Shown here: piece by piece, positions 59,345 through 64,000 of the stretch
Position numbering within the stretch: position 1 is the stretch's first letter
Layout: each line of letters begins with the position of its first letter
The notes under the pieces: model-generated
Told to the model about the DNA's origin: nothing
The model's input: the letters and a program-made list of their open reading frames with translations, nothing else
Database searches by the model: none
Program-made: the position numbers and the translations under genes
From: Sporanaerobium hydrogeniformans
GTDB lineage: Bacteria > Bacillota > Clostridia > Lachnospirales > Cellulosilyticaceae
Assembly (NCBI RefSeq): GCF_002735925.1
Contig: NZ_PEDL01000001.1
Span: 557,969 to 621,968, forward strand
Reading direction: 5' to 3'
Length of the DNA: 64,000 bases

Positions 59345-59902
59345 ATGAAAGGTTTTCAGCGAGAAGATTTGATGTTTTCACTTTGTGGATTAAACTGTGC
59401 TCTTTGTACAATGAAGATAGATAATTATTGTCCCGGTTGCGGTGGAGGAGCAGGAAATCAAGGCTGTTCCATTGCTCGTTGTAGTTTAGAATATGGCGGG
59501 TTAGATTATTGTTTTAAGTGTAGTGAATACCCGTGTGACAAGTATAACGGAATTGAAGAGTTTGATTCTTTTATAACTCACCGTCATCAACTCAAAGATA
59601 TGGAAAAAGTAAAGAATATTGGTATTGGTTCATATCATACTGAATTATCTGAGAAAGCTAAAATTCTACTGTACTTACTCGAAAATTATAATGATGGTAG
59701 ACGCAAAACCTTATTTGGTCTAGCTATTAATCTTTTAGAGCTTACCGACATCAAAGTAGTCATTCAAGAAATTGATAGTAAAGTTTCACCGAACATGACA
59801 ATCAAAGATAAAGCAATAATTGCTGCGAAGCAATTTGAAGATGTAGCATTAAAGAAAGGTATTATCCTAAAGTTAAATAAAAAGCCTTCAAAAGGCAAAT
59901 AA
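59345..59902 (+). CDS. DUF3795 cysteine-rich protein
   Basis: A 185-aa protein starting MKGFQREDLMFSLCGLNCAL, with GGGGGAG 9 nt before the ATG. The N-terminal ~75 residues hold a Cys cluster (CGLNCALC, CPGCGGG, CSIARC, CFKCSEYPCDKY) that matches DUF3795 and surely binds zinc or an iron-sulfur cluster. The C-terminal part is helical. DUF3795 proteins are common in clostridia and may sense or transfer metal or redox signals; the function is unproven. Confidence 0.8.
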   Translation: MKGFQREDLMFSLCGLNCALCTMKIDNYCPGCGGGAGNQGCSIARCSLEYGGLDYCFKCSEYPCDKYNGIEEFDSFITHRHQLKDMEKVKNIGIGSYHTELSEKAKILLYLLENYNDGRRKTLFGLAINLLELTDIKVVIQEIDSKVSPNMTIKDKAIIAAKQFEDVALKKGIILKLNKKPSKGK

Positions 59903-59986
59903 TCAAAAAGAGCATAATTTCAAGCACGAATAATCCGTTTTTTCAAACAGAAGCATGAAGATTATTTTATACCAAAGAGGTGCAGT

Positions 59987-60907
59987 ATGTTGAGAAGTCC
60001 TAAAATACATTTCATATCTGCTGTACCGAAGCGAGAAAAAAGGATCGCTATTTATGCTAGGGTATGTACAAACGATGCTGAGCAATTAAAAAGCCTTGCT
60101 GTACAAGTATCTGCATTTACACGATTGGTAGCCTCTATTCCATAATGGCTTTTGGTAGATGTTTATATGGATGTTGCATCCGGAAAAGCTGGCACAGCAA
60201 GAAAAGAATTTGCTCGTATGCTTGAAGACTGCAAGGCACATAAAATAGAAATTATTTTGACCAAGAATATCAGCCGTTTTGGTAGAGACACTGTTGAGAT
60301 ATTGGAGGCTTTGAATCAGCTAAAGGTTCTTGGTGTTCGTGTAATATTTGATGGAGAGCATTTGGATACTGCCAATACAAATACTGACGTAATAATATCT
60401 GTCACAGAAGCAATAGCACAAGCAGAGAATGAATCAAGAAGTGAAAACATCAAATTGGGTATCAAACAGCAAGTGGCTGATGGCAGTTCAAAGCTGTATG
60501 ATAGAAAGTGTTACGGTTACTCACATGATGCTGGTGGTTGTCTAATTATTGATGATACAGAAGCTAAAAATGTAAGGCTGATTTTCGATCTTTACCTTCA
60601 TGGTAAAAGTATTATAGGTGTTGTTAAAGAATTGGAGCAACGAGGAATTAAGTCCCCATCAGGAAAAGATAAATGGTGTAAGCGTTCCATTGATGTAATG
60701 CTGAGTCTTGAGAAATATACTGGAACCGTTCGACTCTTAGATTCTGGAAATCATGAAATATAGTATGTTTCGGAAAATAATAATCCTGCAATTATATCAA
60801 AGGAAACCTATCAAGCAGTGCAGATCGAAAAGGCTCGCCGAAGTAATGTGACGCAAGCTCAGGATGGAAAGCAAAGGAAAAACAAAAAATTCAGTTCTAA
60901 AAAGTAA
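59987..60907 (+). pseudogene. Inactivated serine recombinase
   Basis: A serine recombinase frame from ATG 59987 (MLRSPKIHFISAVPKREKR) with in-frame stops at 60143 (TAA) and 60761 (TAG), then running to TAA at 60905. The usual ARVST active-site Ser is replaced by Cys (IYARVCTNDAEQ). TKNISRFGRDTVEIL, the Recombinase domain (CYGYSHDAGG ... LSLEKYTGTV) and a basic tail remain, but the zinc ribbon and coiled coil are gone. It is clearly non-functional as an integrase. The part between the stops (203 codons) has an internal TTG but no good ribosome binding site. Confidence 0.85.
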
Positions 60908-61174
60908 AATAGCCTAATCGAGATTGATTGTTTCGATAAGACAAAAAGAATGTTAAACCTGCATAGATACTGCATTTTCACAGTAAAAATCAAAGCGTGG
61001 GAAATAGCCTAAAAATTACATGTCGAAACCTTGGTATTGATGTCGAAAAAATGAGACTCTGAAACCTTGAGAATACTGGGGTCCAAGGCTTGTAAAGAAT
61101 AAAAAGCAACACTGGGCTTGAAATATTATGTATATGAAAGTTTGAGATTATTATTTCTGTAGTAGATGTACATA
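60908..61174. other. Non-coding stretch between the dead recombinase and the beta-helix gene
   Basis: Holds RlmD-like tail 3 at 61016-61054 and otherwise no gene. ATTGA/TCGAAA-type A+T-rich sequence predominates. No hairpin followed by a T tract was found. Confidence 0.5.
61016..61054 (+). pseudogene. rlmD: RlmD/RumA-like C-terminal tail 3
   Basis: LHVETLVLMSKK then TGA (61052-61054), preceded immediately in frame by a TAA and AAA. The HVETLVLMS(K/R) pattern is the same RlmD end as at 7067 and 58597, with different codons. As the outermost copy on the right it may be the original chromosomal gene end, with foreign DNA now directly before HVE. The match is short, so confidence depends on the coincidence of three such tails next to integrase genes. 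Confidence 0.5.
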
Positions 61175-61203
61175 TTGACACTATTGGTAAGAAATGTTAA
61201 AAT
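61175..61203 (+). promoter_or_regulatory. Sigma-A promoter of the beta-helix gene
   Basis: TTGACA (61175-61180), 17 nt, TAAAAT (61198-61203). Near-consensus, about 37 nt before the TTG start. Confidence 0.85.
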
Positions 61204-61239
61204 TTTTCAAAATATACTACACAATAGGAGGTTGTCTAT

Positions 61240-63501
61240 TTGAAAAAGTGTAATCATACCTTGGTAAAAAATATGTCCTTCCGTAAACGCATAGTTTCAT
61301 TAGTTCTCGTTATAGTACTCATTCTATCCCCCTCTCAGGTGTATGCAGCAAAATCTTACTCTGATCCGGAACTTGCTCGAGCTGTGACGCTCGGACTCGG
61401 AACATACCGTTCGGACAACCCAGCTGTAACCTATGAACAATTTATGGGTATGATTGACAGGACAGTTAAATTGGCTAACAAGAGTAAACTTGCTGGGTGG
61501 AAAGCGAAGTTCACGAACGCACGTAAGTCAAAAAAGGTTATGACTCGGTTTGAGGGAATGATGATTGTCCTTAACGCAGCCAATACACTTGGTGGAGATT
61601 ATGCTGAATTTTATACTAATTGGAGTAATATTAATGATAAGATTGGCGAAAAAGTATGGGACGAGATAGATAAAATAGACAATCCTTATAAATATATTCC
61701 TAACCACTATCCTTATGGTGGAGTTGGATTTGAGAATGACAAGTATATCTATGAATGGGACGATTGTGGCGTTGCATATCGCTATGCATTTGGTAGAGTG
61801 TCACTTTATAGTGGCAAAACTCTTTTTGACTATGACACTGCAAAGAACTCAATGCGTCCCGATAATAAACTTTTATATACGGAAGCATTGCTCGCGGCGT
61901 TGAGATTGTATGATTCCTCTGAAAGTGTGTTCCCTGTTACCGAGCGGGTTCAAAATGCAGACGACATTATCATACTCAACAAAGCCGAGGAACGAAAACA
62001 AGCGATACTAGGTAGTCCAACAACTGTAACTGTAACTGGCACTAAATATTATGTTTCCAATAGCGGCAACGATAATAATGACGGACTATCACCTAATAAA
62101 CCGTGGGCAACACTTGAAAAAATCCGTTGGGCGCTGGACAACCAGATCATCAAAAAAGGTGACGGAGTTTTTCTTGAACGCGGTGGTCTATGGCGTGGAA
62201 GTATCATGTGCTGGGGTGTTGACGGAGTGACTTATTCGGCTTACGGAGAAGGTAAAAAGCCTAGAATCTACGGCTCCCCTGAAAATGGTGCCGGCGAAGA
62301 GAAATGGTTTTTGTGGTACGATAAAAAAGGAGTTAAAATATGGAAATTTTATAAAGATATTTCAGATTGTGGTGGTATTGTATTTAATGATGGTCAAAGT
62401 TATGCTACACGCGTATTTTCCTATTGGAACGGTAAAGAGGCATTATCCTGTAAAGATTATAAAACAAAATTTAATATTGCCAGCGAGCTAGCGAATGACT
62501 TACAGTTTTATTCAACATTCGATATGAGCAGGTATCAAATTCCCTTCGGAGTACACAATGTAGACTCAAATGGTTCAATCTATTTACGATGTGACAAAGG
62601 AAATCCTGGAGTGCTCTATAAATCGATTGAGTTTCAGTCCTCCGTTCAGCCTGCGGCTGGTTATACAGGTATTATCTTTGGAGGAAATAACATCGTAATT
62701 GATAATATCTGCGTTATGTACCGCAGTACAATGGGGCTTGATCGTTCAGGCGGAAATAACATAACATACCAAAATTGTGAAGTGGCCTGGATCGGTGGTG
62801 GCTCTCATATAATCGGAGCGGGTGCTGCATCTGACGAACCCTGGCTGTCGGCATACAGTGAGCCTTTTGTCCCGACTTCAGGTGAAGGAATAAGACTGGA
62901 AGGAAACAATAATAAAGCGATAAATAACTATGTACACGATTGTTTCGATGGAGGCATTACCGTTGAATTCGACTATTTTGACACGGCATGGAACTGTAAT
63001 GGTATGACAATTGACGGCAACCTGATTGAACGTTGTGTGTCAGGTGTACTTGTAGGTGAACATTATGAGGATACAGAAGCGGGTAACGCAGGTAAAATTA
63101 AGTTTAGTGGGATAAACATTACGGACAACTACATTATGTACAGTGGTTATGGCTGGAGTAGCAGCAAGCATTACAACACCTGGATAGATAAAATGTATGA
63201 TGGAAATGCAATTACCTGGTGGGAGGGACCTTTGTGGAATAATGGTGGAACAGTCAGTAATAATGTGCTATACAAAGCCAAATATTCACTAGTGCAATTT
63301 GGCGCAATCGGCAAAAATAGACCGGTATTTAGTGGTAATGTTTATGCGCAAAACAATAACGGCGTAATTGCATATATATCACCAACAAACGATAGAATAG
63401 GAAAAACTGCATTCAAAAATATCGACAACTATAAAGCTAAAGTGATCATACAAGATTATTTGGGTGACAAAACCGCCAAAGTACTACCGCCATCGTGGTA
63501 G
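61240..63501 (+). CDS. Secreted right-handed beta-helix (pectate-lyase-like) protein
   Basis: A 753-aa protein with a TTG start 8 nt after AGGAGG. A signal peptide is clear: basic N-terminus, SLVLVIVLILSPSQVYA, cleavage near residue 36. Residues ~40-255 are helical and of unknown fold. From ~270 (YYVSNSGNDNNDGLSPNKPW) a DUF1565-like start of a parallel beta-helix follows, with repeating N-x-x-I patterns (GNNIVIDNICVMYRS, GNNNKAINNYVHDCFDGGI, MTIDGNLIERCVSGVLVGEH) up to ~700. Such proteins bind or cleave polysaccharides. No lyase triad can be assigned by eye. It is monocistronic, from its own near-consensus promoter. Confidence 0.85.
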   Translation: MKKCNHTLVKNMSFRKRIVSLVLVIVLILSPSQVYAAKSYSDPELARAVTLGLGTYRSDNPAVTYEQFMGMIDRTVKLANKSKLAGWKAKFTNARKSKKVMTRFEGMMIVLNAANTLGGDYAEFYTNWSNINDKIGEKVWDEIDKIDNPYKYIPNHYPYGGVGFENDKYIYEWDDCGVAYRYAFGRVSLYSGKTLFDYDTAKNSMRPDNKLLYTEALLAALRLYDSSESVFPVTERVQNADDIIILNKAEERKQAILGSPTTVTVTGTKYYVSNSGNDNNDGLSPNKPWATLEKIRWALDNQIIKKGDGVFLERGGLWRGSIMCWGVDGVTYSAYGEGKKPRIYGSPENGAGEEKWFLWYDKKGVKIWKFYKDISDCGGIVFNDGQSYATRVFSYWNGKEALSCKDYKTKFNIASELANDLQFYSTFDMSRYQIPFGVHNVDSNGSIYLRCDKGNPGVLYKSIEFQSSVQPAAGYTGIIFGGNNIVIDNICVMYRSTMGLDRSGGNNITYQNCEVAWIGGGSHIIGAGAASDEPWLSAYSEPFVPTSGEGIRLEGNNNKAINNYVHDCFDGGITVEFDYFDTAWNCNGMTIDGNLIERCVSGVLVGEHYEDTEAGNAGKIKFSGINITDNYIMYSGYGWSSSKHYNTWIDKMYDGNAITWWEGPLWNNGGTVSNNVLYKAKYSLVQFGAIGKNRPVFSGNVYAQNNNGVIAYISPTNDRIGKTAFKNIDNYKAKVIIQDYLGDKTAKVLPPSW

Positions 63502-63504
63502 TGT

Positions 63505-63521
63505 ATGGTACCTGGTACCAT
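63505..63521. repeat. 17-bp palindrome ATGGTACC-T-GGTACCAT
   Basis: Perfect 8-bp arms around one T, directly after the beta-helix stop. It could be part of a terminator or a protein site. Not followed by a T run. Confidence 0.6.
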
Positions 63522-63536
63522 ATGATAAATAAAAAA

Positions 63537-63558
63537 ATATCCAAATAACGTTGGATAT
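63537..63558 (+). terminator. Hairpin downstream of the beta-helix gene
   Basis: ATATCCAA (63537-63544) pairs with TTGGATAT (63551-63558), 6-nt loop, followed by ATTTC. A weak, A+T-rich terminator candidate. Confidence 0.4.
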
Positions 63559-63641
63559 ATTTCGGCAAACATAAGGATTTCTCTTCTTAATAGAGCTGAT
63601 ATTGAGTTTGCAGTAGCTGTTATTCATGAACTGCAAAAAAC

Positions 63642-63806
63642 ATGTTAAACAGCTTTATTCAAAATATACAGCACATTTATATTGCCTGTCAGGCAACTGA
63701 CTTTCGTAAGCAAATCGATAGTTTAGTAGCTCTTGTAACCATGCAATTTAAATTAGATCCATTTTCTGAAAGCTGTGCCTTTATTTTTTATAATCATAGG
63801 CGTTAA
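63642..63806 (+). pseudogene. tnpB: IS66 family TnpB remnant
   Basis: A 54-aa frame (MLNSFIQNIQHIYIACQATD ... ) with FRKQIDSLVALV and FKLDPFSESCAFIFYNHRR, the N-terminal half of IS66 TnpB (about 115 aa when complete). It stops right after HRR. The ATG overlaps a TGTTAA that closes an upstream frame ending IEFAVAVIHELQKTC, the usual TnpA/TnpB junction, so a scrap of tnpA may precede it. The transposase gene itself is missing. Confidence 0.8.
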
Positions 63807-63813
63807 TTTAAGC

Positions 63814-64000
63814 CTAAGTTTTTCCAAATTGAATAAGTTCCTCTAAATAGCTTTCTATACGAGAATAAGCAGTTTGTTTCATACGTTTCTCATGCAAAGC
63901 TAAATTACCTATTCTTAAAAGTATGTCACTGAGTTTGCTATAGCTATGTAATGTCCCTTTCTTTACTGCATAAAATTGATATAAATCAACATTAAGTAAA
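63814..64000 (-). CDS. C-terminal end of a minus-strand gene (continues past the window)
   Basis: An open frame of 61 codons on the minus strand ends at TAG (63816-63814). The visible end reads ...GTLHSYSKLSDILLRI then GNLALHEKRMKQTAYSRIES and YLEELIQFGKT. Helical and basic; I do not recognise the family. Its start lies to the right of the window. Confidence 0.5.
   Translation of the reverse strand, partial: LLNVDLYQFYAVKKGTLHSYSKLSDILLRIGNLALHEKRMKQTAYSRIESYLEELIQFGKT

Larger units (their letters stand above)
58639..61054. mobile_element. Decayed 2.4-kb integrative element remnant
   Basis: Bounded by RlmD-like tails 2 and 3. It holds a 115-aa gene, a DUF3795 gene and an inactivated serine recombinase lying next to the right tail, the same polarity as the large element on its left (recombinase at the right end). 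The first ~300 bp (58639-58934) are non-coding, with an extended -10 promoter and an 8-bp inverted repeat (TAGCCTAA 58813-58820 / TTAGGCTA 58852-58859). Confidence 0.5.

Noticed and set aside
1..64000. tRNA or rRNA genes as phage attachment targets
   Set aside because: No cloverleaf or rRNA-like stretch was seen; the integration target suggested by the sequence is the rlmD end.

Overview
The window is low-GC DNA from a member of the Bacillota: AGGAGG-type ribosome binding sites throughout, ATG/GTG/TTG starts, sigma-A-like promoters and HK97-type siphophage modules. Genus cannot be fixed from the sequence. Almost everything is mobile or accessory. Its backbone is a complete-looking prophage of the type that, from my knowledge of phi-m46.1-like elements of streptococci, inserts at rlmD/rumA (23S rRNA uracil methyltransferase).

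Layout. (1) 1-6947: end of a Fic-domain gene, then a 2109-aa nuclease-STAND NTPase resembling Avs anti-phage sensors, and a possible coupled 56-aa ORF. (2) About 7067: a first orphan RlmD-like C-terminal tail, read as the left edge of the prophage element. (3) 7317-15473, minus strand: one six-gene operon holding a small XRE regulator, an ABC-three-component (ABC-3C) conflict system and a Type III-like Mod/Res pair. It is divergent from the phage early genes across a two-promoter, one-operator switch. (4) 15745-26838: early and replication genes (sigma-like factor, DUF2800, DUF2815, family A DNA polymerase, antirepressor, VapE-type primase-helicase, VRR-NUC nuclease, SNF2 helicase, DUF1492-like activator). 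(5) 26958-33132: HNH nuclease, probable cos region, small terminase, then an accessory block (SAM synthetase, ParB-MTase fusion, amidoligase, gamma-glutamylcyclotransferase). (6) 33189-51669: large terminase, HK97 head, tail with a programmed -1 frameshift, GH18-like tail protein, holin, amidase. A DUF1413 gene with its own promoter and terminator interrupts the late operon. (7) 51801-55639: three serine-recombinase-family genes. (8) 55640-58423: resistance cargo lsa(E)-lnu(B), preceded by a leader-peptide attenuator. (9) About 58500-58638: a second RlmD-like tail, read as the right edge. (10) 58639-61054: a decayed 2.4-kb element with a dead serine recombinase, ending at a third RlmD-like tail. 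(11) 61055-64000: a secreted beta-helix protein, an IS66 remnant and the end of a minus-strand gene.

How it fits together. The three RlmD-like tails suggest repeated insertion of serine-recombinase elements at the same gene end. The middle element would then be about 51.5 kb and would carry both a defence operon at its left end and drug-resistance genes at its right end. Phage genes form tight, often overlapping operons. The cargo (defence, amidoligase block, DUF1413, lsa(E)-lnu(B)) has its own promoters. The least described parts are the ABC-3C plus Mod/Res operon under phage-switch-like control, the lsa(E) attenuator, the tail-marked tandem insertions, and a C-terminal domain shared by two proteins of the amidoligase block.
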